Source: Mya arenaria (Eukaryota; Mollusca; Bivalvia; Myida; Myidae). Taken from it: a stretch of 64,000 nt of DNA. The position numbers and the translations under genes are program-made. Location: the NCBI RefSeq assembly GCF_026914265.1, contig NC_069130.1, positions 15,216,366-15,280,365 on the forward strand, written 5' to 3'. Position 1 is the first letter of the stretch, and each line of letters opens with the position of its first letter. The notes beneath the pieces were generated by a model. That model did not search any database. It worked only from the letters and a program-made list of their open reading frames with translations, and had not been told where the DNA came from. Positions 45,153-57,322 of the stretch are shown here, piece by piece.

Positions 45153-45826
45153 AAGTCTGAACACTTCTAACACCTTTGCCGGGGCAGGACATTAGATTTA
45201 TTGCTTGAAACAGCGTGAGCAGTTCGCTGGTATAGCACATACAACATCGTTACAATAATATACATCAAATCAAATCGTTTTCTACGAAATATTTGTTTTC
45301 AATTAAAGCATTCTGTTAAACAACAAACTATATGAAAATATATCATGGGTCAGATTAAAAACCAGAGATAAACTTCGCCCCAACAATAATAAAAAAATGC
45401 TCTGGAAAACTGTTCCCACTATATCTTAAGACTCGCCATATAATAAACTTAACATACCACATACAATACGCGAGTATTATGGTGTCATGCTTTAAAACAT
45501 CATTGCCATATATCTGTACATTTCTCTAACAAAATCATATCTAATATTGTAAAACAACATAAACTTGAACCTGATTGCCCGAAAAGTTGACCGTTCAGAT
45601 CGCTGTCGAGCGTAGAACTAATCGCCACGAACATTATTCCGCCTAAACCGCCAACCAATAGCCATTGGTCACCTGACTTTTACACCCGATTAAACCGCGC
45701 ACTAATATTTGCGCGCCAAAATGTTAAGACAAAAGTTCTTCACTATACTACGTAACGCACATAACTAGTAAGTCTGAACACTTATTTTACAAAATAACAA
45801 ACACCTTTGCCGGGGACATGCGATAT
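45153..45826. repeat. Direct repeat pair adjoining the recombinase remnant
   Basis: 'aagtctgaacactt', a short spacer, then 'aacacctttgccgggg' occurs at 45153-45185 and again at 45769-45814, about 620 bp apart, on the 3' side of the minus-strand recombinase remnant. Such repeats could be termini of the element that carried it. Between them lie a small GC-richer block (about 45590-45720) and otherwise AT-rich sequence. Confidence 0.5.
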
Positions 45827-45838
45827 AATTTACAAATG

Positions 45839-46700
45839 TTAGTGAAGTCGGCAATCAAATTGAAATCGTGAAACATTTATAATTTTAGTTGTTTTGTGAT
45901 GAACATTTTTTTTCTCTAGACAATCATCAACATAGCCATCTTTGGCCGTATCTGTCTTCCATCGACCGTGTCTTTTTAAACACCTGTCTGAAACTCCGTC
46001 ACCATTTGCTGCTACAGTAGCTCCACTGGCTCTTAAAGAATGAGTCCCCAAGTTTAATATTGAAGCGACTAATTGCAACTTTGGGTATAACTGATATTTT
46101 TGTTCTTTTTTAAAAGAAAACATTTTTTGCCTGATCTGCATGTTGGCCTGAATAAAAACATATCTGAACCGACTACTAACCCGGCGCATTTCATATAACG
46201 CTCCAACATAAAAACTGGACAAGCCGATGTCGAACCCTTTGCAATTAAAACCTCTTTTCCACCACGATAAATGTCTGTTTTGCTCTTCTTTATTCTAATA
46301 ACTAAGTGTTCGCTTTCAAATTTAACGTCATTACAAGTCAGTGCACTAAGCTCATCAAAACGTAAAAATCCAGCATAAGAGAAGAATCACGAGAGATCCC
46401 GTAGAACTATCACATCCGTTGATTCAATAAACATGTCACAAAGCTTTATCAAATGCTCAGAATTTACAACGTCTTTTTTCTTAATGGGTTTTGAATTTAC
46501 GCTTTGCACATTCAAGCATTGATTTTACTACACTATTCTCGGTTGGATCTGTAAAATCACACAGAGTGGTACCACTTAATGGCATAAAATACTGCCGAAA
46601 TTATGGCAGATTTGTTATTGTCTATCAATGATGATAAATACATTGCAATATGAAATGCGCTGGTCTATATTCGAATCCTTTCTCAATACAAAGGTATATA
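45839..46700 (-). pseudogene. Decayed tyrosine recombinase (XerD-like/DIRS-, Ngaro- or Crypton-type element)
   Basis: Read on the minus strand in shifting frames, it shows: a DNA-binding N-terminal portion (AMYLSSLIDNNKSAIISAVF, AIKWYHSV, DPTENSVVKSMLECAKR), the first catalytic Arg block (YAGFLRFDELSALTCNDVKF), 'KKSKTDIYRGGKEVLIAKGS', then the H-x-x-R block (THSLRASGATVAANGDGVSD) and the Trp/Tyr block (KRHGRWKTDTAKDGYVDD). All catalytic positions can be aligned, but at least one in-frame TGA (before FFSYAGFLRF) and several frameshifts break it, so it is inactive. It resembles the integrase/recombinase XerD-like genes abundant in bivalve genomes, which belong to mobile elements. The element class is not determinable here. 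Confidence 0.82.
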
Positions 46701-48889
46701 AATCCCTTTACTTGGTGGTGATATTTCAAAACGGTGTCATCTCTCCTAACCAGCTTTGCGTAAAGCATTTTATGGCTTCCGTACCTAGTACCCACCACCT
46801 TGAATTGAAACGATCACATTTATTGTTATAATGTCACGCAAACCTATCAACTGTTAATGGTCCCCATTTTGTGTCTAAAATTTTAAAATTATTATCACTT
46901 ATTGACCAATCATCTGAATCTAAGCATCAGCTTAAATGATCTGCTTCTGCGATCCTTCCTCAGAACCCATTCTACAAACCAAATGATGTGGTTAACATCG
47001 CATATACGATGAATATCAAGACATAATTCGTGTAAATCGTCTTTATTGCTTCCTGAAATCAGAATGTACTTTACTTTTTTGTTCCTTGACTGCAACTATT
47101 ATATGCTAGAGAGGGCTGCTATGGACCTATTGTGTCTACAAGAGACAATTTGAACTGCTTCATTATGGGGTTTAATGCGCTTTATGGAGACATGTTTTGG
47201 CTTTCGAAATACTTATTAAACTTGGGACAATATTTTGGTGTTGATTGGTATTTGAATGTCCTCAAAATAGTTCATATGCAGCTTGTTAAGCCCTCCATAT
47301 GGTAAATAAGGGACAACATATGCTAAACTAGAGTTTAAATATGGTAAGAGGAATGAAAAATACAAAAAAAAATATTGAAAATGATCCATGCTATGATTTT
47401 TTTCAAGTAAATTAAGAAATAAATAATAACGTGTTCGATGTTGATAATATTTCCATGTTGCATTCAAATGTTTTTATCTGATTATATGATAATTGAGAAC
47501 ATTAAAAAGTTTAAAAAAAATCCAATAGCTTGTTTTGAGAGAACATGAGACATTATGATAAAGATATTATTACGGATACGTATGGTATCAATATGCGACT
47601 TAATAGCACACTTATTTACTTAGACATATTATGCTGCAGTAATTACAGGAAACATTATAACTAATTATGTGTCCTATTTAAAAGATAAAAAAAAATGTCA
47701 TACTGTATAAAATTACTTCAACTGCACTAATTTACGTCTGATAATTTACGTCTGATTACTGAAAAAAAAGGTAGAAATACGAGTGCGATAACATTTCATT
47801 AACTGTACTTGAAAGTTTAGAATTCAATATAGTATATGGGTAAAGGTAGCTAACTATCTACTAGCCAGCTTTGTTTTCAGTAGGATGACCTACACCTTAT
47901 ACCAGAAAAGATTTCAGCGGGCATTTTGAAAAGGAATATAATTGATCAAATTAAACAACAAAGACCAATACCTTTTAATGATTATTTCAAATTTATATAT
48001 CATCTGTGGAAAACATACAATTACGTGTGTGTTTTGTCGACAACCATGCCTTTGTACGCTACTGTTTCTGATTATATCATCAACATCTAGAAGTTTGAAT
48101 TTAAATTTGAATTACATAAACAGTTAATTACCTCTTCTACGCAATACTTTCCAAAGACCTTTTTATAACAAGCTTAATTAATTATAACATTTATACTAAC
48201 TACGCATCACTTTTAAATGCTGTATTTTTAATGTACATAATGCAACTTACAATATTGCTGTTAAATATGTGTACGATTATCCTTTTTTAAGTTTTAGTCT
48301 TAAAGGGACTTACTGTATGCGTGTAGACTGGCCGCACAGTCTGTAAAATTATTATTAAGTTATTATTGTATTTAGTGCTCTAATCCATCTTACGTTTTAT
48401 AATTGTATACGAGAACCGTTTTATGCATTCGGTATAAATTTGCAAATCCGGTTTATTTGCGACTTTAAGATAACATCTTCCAAAGTGGCGCATAGTAAGT
48501 TAGCACGGTTAATATGAAATTGGCGTTACAACCTTTTTCTAAACAACTCATGACGGTGTCATGTCACATTTGGAGTTTTCATTTGGATAACAGCCTCTAC
48601 CGTACGTTACTAAAACCGTAATGTATCATTACCATGCACAAACAATAAGCGGGAAACTGATGATTGATATCAATATGATAATTAATAAATAACTTACTTT
48701 TCATGTCTGAGACACATGTATATGTATAAATGGTATGACAAAGCATGTATTTAGAACTTCAACTAATTGTTATACAATACATTGTAACATCAGGTAACAA
48801 CTATAACTTAAAATTTTGCAAAGAAGTAAACATGTGCATAACTTTGTACGCAAACACGGACTTTTATTAGTTGTTAAGCCTTTCAGGAT
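46701..48889. other. Intergenic, nothing recognised
   Basis: May contain the diverged 5' part of the recombinase element to about 46800. Otherwise no supported feature. Confidence 0.45.
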
Positions 48890-49125
48890 AAATGATTGAC
48901 AACTCGGTGCAGGGATTGTCGCATGATATGGTGATGTCTTCATCGAAGTTGCACGGGGTCGTGCAGGCAATTGTGTAGATTGTAATCTCGCCCCGTACAC
49001 TCCACTTCGTCTAGCGGAAAACAATAGATAACGATTTGCAACTTTATCCTCATATGTTGCAACCCAACCAGCATGAACACCAAAGCTGTTTGAAAAAAAG
49101 AAAACGAATTTCTCCATTTGAACAA
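48890..49125 (-). pseudogene. Decayed SRCR (scavenger receptor cysteine-rich) domain exon
   Basis: On the minus strand PLDEVECTGRDYNLHNCLHD matches the SRCR segment 'I.LDDV.C.G.E..L..C.H'. After a one-base frame change, CNFDEDITISCDNPC matches the terminal 'C.H.EDVGV.C' of the fold. Upstream there is only degraded similarity to the WGTVC..W half. The frameshift and the lack of a clean upstream half argue for a pseudogene or relic exon. SRCR domains bind polyanionic or microbial ligands in large bivalve receptor families. It may have belonged to the same gene as the LDLa remnant at 50640-50800. Confidence 0.68.
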
Positions 49126-50639
49126 TTTATGAAGGCATCTAGACCAATAACGATATCAATTATAAATCAAACATCTGCGTTCGTAAGAACATATATTAAC
49201 ATAACATCGCCAAGGTATAAAAGGTAACCAAAATATTAATATATGTCCTGAATTATATGATCTTAAGTTACCTTAATAACAATTGTTTCGTGCAGTGTAA
49301 GACTGTAATATATTTCATTGAGCGAGTACTAAAAGCTATATTTCACGAAATGCTTTTGATGTTACACTGAAACCAACAATTTCCTGTTTTATGAGATGCC
49401 TATAAAATATGAAATAAAGATATTAAATGCAAGTGCCGAATTGAGTACGAACAGACCACCATTTCGGAAATGACGTCGTTGAAGTTGTGTCCAAGCCTTG
49501 TGTTTTTTCACTGTTTAAAACATAACGCTCAAACAATGATTGTTTAGCGGTGCAATGTTAAATGCTTAATATACACTGTGTGAAAGGCAATGCCAGAACC
49601 GTACAAGAACGTTGAATATCAAGCCCAAATTTATCTAAATATATTAAACGTAACAAGCCAAACAACATACTTCAACTTAGTCTTAAAAACAAAACATGTG
49701 ACCGTGTATTGCAATTTTCCTAAAGATAACTTCCCTTTAAAGTCTGAAATCTCTTCATGATGTGAATGTACAAAATATATGCCAGAAACTAAAACAAAGC
49801 GCAAGATTGATCCTGTAATAAGTGAGTGTTTGTGAATGTGGCGCCAGTATTTCTTTTCCGATTTTAGACATCTTATGTTGTTGTAATTATTGCAGTCTAA
49901 ATGGATAATATTATCGAAGGCAGTCCTCAGCAACCGATCGGTCGTCACTATAAGTGGATGGCCTTAACAAGCTAAGATGATAAAACACGAGGAAAAGCGA
50001 TAAATGCGTTTATTAATCATAATTCACAACATAATTGTCTGAAAGAAAGACCTGCTATTAATTAATTCTTTACCTAAACGCATATCTTCCAAAGCTCTCT
50101 TTACATGCTGTTCTCTGTCATATATTTGTTTTTCACTGAATCATTACGTATGCAAGCGGAAAGTCCAAGCTTCCAGCACCGACCGTTTCTTACCAACAGA
50201 CGTTAAACTAGGTGGTACCGAAAGCTTCTTTGCCTTGCGCTTGTGCGTTATAGGGTAGTTTTGTGGTAAATGTGAGTTTGTGTTTCACTGACCTTTCAAA
50301 GGCGTTTATCCCATCATTTGTTGATAAAGCTATCTTTATGCATATTTAGTCTATTTATGGTGAGTGAACGCTTCGTGTAACACCGTCAATGTCTATAGGG
50401 TCCTCAATTTTTGCATTTAAACAGGGCTTATACTTGGTTTGTTTAGTTTTGTTTATTCTAGACTGGCCCCAGTAGTTCCCAATGTATCATTATTTAGGAC
50501 TCTTGAAAATGTATTGCTTAAGCAGGATTTGTTAGGCCTTATCAGTGTTTGTATTAACCCTACTGCCAATGATAACTTTGAATAAGACCGAGACTGAAGT
50601 TTTTATACTAAGGTATTTCTGTACTACGAATATATGTCT
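49126..50639. other. Stretch between SRCR and LDLa remnants, nothing recognised
   Basis: A 105-codon minus-strand frame at 49631-49948 has no recognisable domain. If SRCR and LDLa belonged to one gene, this would be intron. Confidence 0.4.
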
Positions 50640-50800
50640 TTTCCAATAATTGCAATGTACCTCGGTCGTCATCCTCCATTTGGCATTGCGGAATGCCATC
50701 ACACTTATTTTTTGGCACGAAATATGGTTTCTCATTACAGGTTCAACTCCGCATACATTCCAAGCTGTTTGCCTCACAGCATTGCTCTGCGATAACGTTG
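50640..50800 (-). pseudogene. Decayed LDL-receptor class A (LDLa) domain exon
   Basis: On the minus strand: EQCCEANSLECMRS, a TGA stop, then TCNEKPYFVPKNKCDGIPQC and QMEDDD. The spacing and the terminal CDG-x-x-x-C followed by acidic residues match LDLa (C...F.C..G.C.....CDG..DC.D..DE). The TGA sits where LDLa commonly has a Gly, consistent with a GGA-to-TGA mutation. The calcium-binding acidic cluster is partly kept. Possibly part of a former LDLa-SRCR protein with 48890-49125. Confidence 0.6.
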
Positions 50801-52532
50801 AAAACACACTCTTTTTCTAGGTTTCCAGATATGCATAAAAATAATCGTGCAATACAGGGCAAAGCCGATCATATTCTATGATTGATCAAAATGAAACTTA
50901 TCACACAAGTTTTCTTAACTTTGTAAAAACAGGACTTGCTATTATACAATAAATTACTTTTTACTTATGATGTCACGACAACAGTTAATACTAGTTTATA
51001 TTAAAATTCAATTGATGACATAACATAGTATAGCAATCGTTATTTTGGGTTAACTTGTTTCATATTTGTCTTATGTATATATGGTATAGCTTGTGATGGA
51101 AATTACTTTATAATCGCTGCAACCTCTTTAGGGCTTTAATCTCGAAAGAATTTACTGATGTAACTAAACAGTTTGGTATATCCGTTGTACAGTGGTTAAA
51201 GGTTGAAATGTGGCAAGTATGATAGTGTATTGTTCTAAACCTGTTTTGATACAATGAAGTGGATATGAAAAATGTATGATTGATCATTAGATATATATCA
51301 TTATATAATTACGATAAATGTCATCACCTAATGACACCAAATATGACATATCGAGTATTCCTTCATATGTGGACGAAATGAATGCGTATTCAGGTATCTA
51401 TTGATCATTATTTATATGCTAAATATGTATTAGGCATGTCTACTTTACGATACATGTTTATATTTTATTTGGTTTATGATTTACAAGGAATCATATCAAA
51501 GCTTCCTGGTTAAATTTAGTCGATCATGGCGCAGAGAAAAAGACATTAATGGCAAATATACAAAAACTCATTCCTTAAAATACAATGATGATACATGTAC
51601 CAACGATACTTCCGCGGTATTATATGAACTATCAGCCTTACAATGTTACTTGGGCGTGTTTATTCTCAGTAACGTGCTGTTTGGTATCGACCACAAACTA
51701 TATGTTCCGCGGGAACCGCTCATATCGATGATTGCGTTTCGTCATTGTGTATGGGTCAGACAAATACTAGAAGAGACTGTCTAAAATGCTTTAAAATAGT
51801 TCTACATTTTTTATTCATTTTTACAAAAGCCTTAGACAAACAAAACGATTGTTTTTTTATAACAAAGGTATTTCATACTGACATTAGAAAAAAAGATGTT
51901 CCAAGCATGTTTAATCGCCTGACTATACCTTAATCGCAAAGCCACATATGTGTTCGTTCCCTCGCTTGTTTGTTTGTATATAGACGTTGACGTCGTTGAC
52001 CTTGAACGGTAAGATCTTGCTGAAAGGCAGAAATAATTCTTATAGTATAATAACGTAAGTGTAAAATACGACGTCATGGTTTCAGGATTTTCTGTGTCCA
52101 TAAATGAATCGGCTGTGACCTGTGGTAATGTGGTTTGATGCTTTAGGTCTTTTTAAGTAATGTTGTAAATCGCTTGTGAATAAAAAGGAAGCATTTAGGC
52201 ACCAGTTCACCACAACCACTTATCATGCGTGTTAAACATTCAGTTCCAATAAAGAATGTTGGCGACAAATCAAAGTATGAGTAATATTTTGCGACGATTT
52301 AAGACTGTTATAACTTTTAATGGGTGTCGTAATTTTTTTAAGGTTTAATGCCGACAACACTTATACCTAAAGAGATCAGCTTAATTAAGGACTCATAAAT
52401 AAACGGTGAAATACTTACTGCTTGCTTTATGGAAGGTGTGAAAGACCAATAATTATAAGGATTTACATCTGGTAATAGGAACCATTTCCTTCACACTACT
52501 TAGCCGATTTCTTTCACTATGGTCTTAATTAA
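50801..52532. other. Intergenic, nothing recognised
   Basis: A 102-codon plus-strand frame at 51476-51784 was inspected. It has no domain similarity that I recognise and no clear splice context. Confidence 0.45.
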
Positions 52533-52612
52533 GCACCAGTCAATTGTAACCACGCCCCGCCCCGGGGGTATACCGGGGATAGCCGGGGAAATGGGCCATG
52601 TTTTAACCTTTC
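52533..52612. mobile_element. Fragment of the 'GCACCAGTCAATTGTAACC' MITE (left end only)
   Basis: 'gcaccagtcaattgtaacca' followed by 'gggtataccggggatagccg' is the same left end as the complete element at 52698. The right end is missing. Confidence 0.7.
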
Positions 52613-52697
52613 GGGTGTATTTGTTCAAAGGAATGTTTTACTAATGTTGCAGTTAAATCGACATATTTTATGAAATGGATACTTTAGTCTTAATAAA

Positions 52698-53007
52698 GCA
52701 CCAGTCAATTGTAACCATGCCCTCCAGGTCCGGGTGTATACCGGGGATAGCCCAGGAAATGGGCCGTGTTTTTTTCCTTTCAGTGGCCCCGGAGTGCCGG
52801 TTGAATGCGGTGGTTTTGTCTTCGCTTTAAATATAGCGGGGAATCGGCCTTACCTAGGGTCCCTGGGTTACGGGGGCATTTGGCGGGGATTTTACCATCT
52901 GTTCATACCCGCAGGGAGGGGATTTTAGCCGGGGTTGGCTGGACAGAAATTCAACCTCCCCGCTATTCCCCGGACCTGGGGGAGCCGTGGTTACAATTGA
53001 CTGGTGC
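52698..53007. mobile_element. MITE with 'GCACCAGTCAATTGTAACCA' terminal inverted repeats
   Basis: Left GCACCAGTCAATTGTAACCA and right TGGTTACAATTGACTGGTGC (with one inserted G-C context) are inverted repeats 310 bp apart. The interior is GC-rich ('gggtgtataccggggatagc', 'gctattccccggacctgggg', also complementary), so the element folds on itself. Flanks are TA-rich (taata|...|atta). A further fragment, 'ggttataattgactgatgct', is at 53269. Open frames of 64-94 codons inside are not genes. Confidence 0.8.
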
Positions 53008-53057
53008 ATTACTAATCAAAATACTAAGAGACCATGCAAAGTACAGTGTGCATATAC

Positions 53058-53853
53058 CAGTGATGGGCAATCGGCTTGGATGTTCATAATCGATTAATCG
53101 TAGACCCTGATCGATCGATTATCCGATTAATCGGCTGTAATCGGACAGTATCACAAAAGCATCATTTTCTGATGTATATATCAATAAGGACCTTAGTTTT
53201 CATTTCTAATGCTTCAGTCAGAAAACAGGTATTATTTCTGGCATAATGAATAATGGGGGGAGTGCTTGGTTATAATTGACTGATGCTTTAATTAAACCAG
53301 TTTTGAAAATTAAATTGAAAAAAAAGACATAACACATTGGTTTTGGATGGCATTAGCTATTAAAAATAACAAGTAATTGGAAATTAAATAAGCAAAACTT
53401 TTCTCACGTATTCTCGGAGTTAGACAAACATTTCCATTCTTCAAACAGTTTTTACATTGATCTTGACGTTCATTTCAATATGTGAGCACAGCTGGGGTCG
53501 ATCAAGCCTAGTTTCATAAGAATCTGGGCTTGAATGACCCTAACCATTTCGCTGGAATAATTTGCACTTGTCCAGCACCTGGACGACCGATATCCAGGGT
53601 AATCAAATATTTTTAGATCGAAGTCCCCCTGGCCGTCCGCCATCATAAAGCTATTTGAACGCAAAGAAAACTAAATGAAAGTACTGTTAAAACTCAAAGT
53701 ATCGGTTACTTCCCTTAGCTTTAAGTTACTGCGCTATATAAAGTTGGAAATTTCAACTGAATTCGGGCCAACTTTTTTTTTTCTCAATTAATCGATTATG
53801 GAACGATGAGGTCGCCGATCGCCAAATTACGAATGTCCATCGGCCGATCACTA
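53058..53853. mobile_element. hAT-like non-autonomous element
   Basis: Begins CAGTGATGGGCAATCGGC and ends GGCCGATCACTA. Subterminal 'attaatcgattat'-type blocks occur near both ends. Flanking octamers gcatatac and gtatatag match at 6 of 8 bases, compatible with a degraded 8-bp duplication. The 796-bp interior has no transposase. Confidence 0.55.
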
Positions 53854-56800
53854 GTATATAGCACGTTATCAATTACGTTATATATATGCTTCGTCGGAAG
53901 GCAAAATTGCTTAAAATGCAGACTTAAATCAAAGATAACTTTTCATTAACAACACCATTTAAAATGAAACAAAGGGCAGCCTATGCCGCTTAAAGCGCCC
54001 CGCATTTGTTTTATTTCCAAATTTGATGAGGTAAAAATACTGTTTTGACAGTGCTCCGTCAGACGGCTGAAAGGTTTGTCGAAGTGTTTGAAGAAACTAA
54101 ACTCGCAATCAAAATTTGGTTAAAGAACGAAGGTAGGGCTCCGTAATCGGCGTGGACTGCGCTTTGTTTCATTTATAATGGAGAGGTTATCTTTGTTTAA
54201 AGATTTTTTTTCAAATCAAAATATTGCCTTTCGACGTAGCATTTATGACGCAATTTATCACGTGGTATACACACACTGAAAGTATGGACTGTACTGGATT
54301 GTAGACCAGAAATAAAAGTAATTATACAGCTGAAAAACACATTCAAAAAAGCCTCTTCGTCCTTACCATATGAATATTCATAAATTAAGGCTCTGTGCTT
54401 AACTTGAACGAACATGTCGCGAACGGCCGCGATGTATTGTTCAACATGTGTTTCATAAAAAGAACTACGATTCCGGCAATAACACTCCAAGCCCGTAGAG
54501 GCAGCGCCTTAGTTCATATTACAATTATAAGAAAAAAACATTTAATGTTTTATTCGTTACGCATGGACTTTAATATATACAACCAGATAAAGTGTGCACG
54601 AGTATTCAGTTCCGCGTGTGTGCACCGGTGTTAAAAGATGCACTCTAACTCCCAAATGAGACTTACCACAATTAATAATAGTGTTTTAATATTCCAAAAA
54701 GATGAATAAATGTCAAAAACAATGGTTCTTATGAAGGATACCGAGTTTAATTTGAAACAATGACCATAAAACACGGTATGTCTACCTTATGAGACTATAG
54801 CAGACCACAGTAAGTCTTTTAACATTCACCAATCATTTGATATTTGTGTGGTTTCTGCTATTAAATTCACGGTTACGATCTTGTTATCAGTAATTATTAT
54901 TTCCCATAAATGCCTTATTGAGTAATTAGTTACAGATTTATCAGTCAAAAATTATGTTTGTTATACATATGTATGTATTGATTTTGAATAAGAGTGTCAC
55001 TTTAAAAGAATCCATTACGAGCAACATATGTATTACTAAAAGGATCAGTAGCTGTTGTTGGCCTCGCAGGTGGCATTTCATTTTGCGGTTTCACTTGCCT
55101 CCGCCTGGTACGTATACGTACTTCATTCATAGTTTGCCTCGTGGGAATTCCATGTTCCGGTGGTTTATGGATGTGTTGTGGACAAACAAGGCTTGCCGGC
55201 GTACATTTGAGTTATCTAGACAATGCTGAGTCAGTTTCGGGATAGTTAGTCTAAGGTTAATTTTTTTAGTTTCATATCGTGTTTAATATTTCCCATATCA
55301 AGCAATTGGCTTGTTTGTTGTTATGACTGCTATTGTTTAAGCTGAAACCATAATAGATAATTAAGATTGATACTTTGAAATATTTTCCTGTATCATGTTG
55401 ATCATTGTCCATTGAATTAATTGTAAAGCAATATAAACATATTGATTAATGTGGTTTGCGGTCACGCCCTTTGGACATTTAACAGAACAGCAGTTTAATG
55501 ACGGCTTTACTATTTGAAGGAGTACATATTCCCACTCTTATTCCATCACGTATCAAAAATCACCGCAAAATTAAGAATATACAATGTATTTGTTTTCTTT
55601 TCAGGTCGTTTGATGCATAACACAGTTCTTGTAATGACAACTGTTTCTGCACAACGCCCAGGTTTGAGGTTTAATGTGATAATTCAATGTCCAAGAGTTT
55701 CCGCTTGGCTTTGCTGATGTAGTAATTTATTTAATCCTTTTCATGTGCTATTATTTGTGCTTGTGTCATCATTTTTGCTTTGTTTGTTAATTGACCCTCG
55801 ATATGTGTGCTAACGCACGAGTTCTTGTACAAGTCTCCGCTATTGGGCATTACCTCATGATTCTACTGAACCTCAAAACGTTTGTATTTTCTTTTTCCAG
55901 GAAAACTGGAATTATTTTTGTGTACCATGGCCAGACAAAAACATTGGGACCATTGCACAGAAGTCATGGGAATCAAACTATGTACTCCTTTATTGCATTG
56001 AAAGCGCTAATGTGAAAATAAAAAGCTAAAATGTTTGTTTCCAATCCTAGAAAGTAGCATTTAAAGTCTTAGAAAATCAACATTTCAGTATTTGTTCAAG
56101 GAATAAACTTGGCTAGTGTGGATGGAATTTAAAGAAGTGCAATTTTAAGTTTTCTATTTATTAAGTGCATAATTATGTTATCCCTTGTTTAAGCATGATA
56201 ATGTTCGTTGAATTGACGGAGTTTATAATAAGAAGATATCTATTTTACAATATTGTTATTTCATACCATATTGTAAGTATTAAGTTACAATTGAAACCAC
56301 AGGGAAAAGCCCAATAGCCCAGCATTTATTTTTTCCTGTTTAAAGGCTCAAGGAAAAAAGCGAAACAAACACAAAACAAGATACGTACGTATTAAGCTCC
56401 AAGAAAACACTAACGAAACTGGTTTAATCGTCATGCAGTAAATCACCATTTGCATTTTCTGCTTACAGGAAGAAAAAAAAACTTGGTGTACGGCAGGGCA
56501 ACGGATGAAAGCTGACTCATTCGGCAGACAGAATGTGGAGGAAAACACATCATGATAGGTTCACGACGATGATATTGTATGGTGCAATTACTTCCTCTTA
56601 GAATTATTAGGTGTAGTTAGGTGTTTTCATTGGTGTTTTTCTTTTGTGCTTTGTGGTATGATAAGCTTCCAAAAGGTTCTGCATTTTTCGAACGAATTGG
56701 ACGCAGTTAATCTTCAAACCTTTGAAAACAGTTCGTTTCAGAAGGGAATATAGATGTCAAAAGTCTTCTCACAAAATAATTTTAAAACAGTGAAACCGAT

Positions 56801-57322
56801 GTGTGACAAGTACAGTTTTTGTAATTTTTGCTTAACTTAGACAATAAACATATGTTTAAGTACATTTTACACATATGTACTGCATAAACATAATCAAATA
56901 TAAAACATGTACACTTCATCAATACATGATATTTGTAATGACGTATTTCGAACAAGTTTACATAGTTATACTCATTAGAAGTCAATTGACAGACGAAGTA
57001 ATGCATACAACATCAAAAATATACAACAATTCATTATTCTTTTAAAAGAACACATAATTACGTTTGCATGCAGATTTTATGTATATGATATCAAATTATA
57101 ATAGAATATAACAAACGGAAAGAAGAGACTGTTTATTAAATAGGTACATGGAAAGAGCAGATACACACACCAGAAAGCAATTCAGTACGCTTGACTTATA
57201 GCTTGTTTTTAGCATTTGTAATAACACCAATTTTATAGATACTCGTATAAACAACATACTAAAAACATATTATTCAATGGGACAGAAGGCGGACAACAGT
57301 TTATTGTCTGCAACACCTAAAA
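53854..57322. other. Gene-poor stretch with two doubtful membrane-segment frames
   Basis: Two hydrophobic frames were inspected: minus strand near 54380-54515 (SVIAGIVVLFMKHMLNNTSR, ends at a stop) and plus strand near 55035-55103 (GSVAVVGLAGGISFCGFTCL, followed by a GTACGT donor). They resemble membrane-spanning exons of Ig-type receptors but could not be joined to other exons. No other feature was recognised. Confidence 0.4.

Noticed and set aside
55035-56020. Plus-strand membrane-like frame and following exon-like stretches (55607-55660, 55902-56010)
   Set aside because: Frames can be joined only with weak or ambiguous donors, and the last stretch is open in two frames. Evidence is too thin for a gene.
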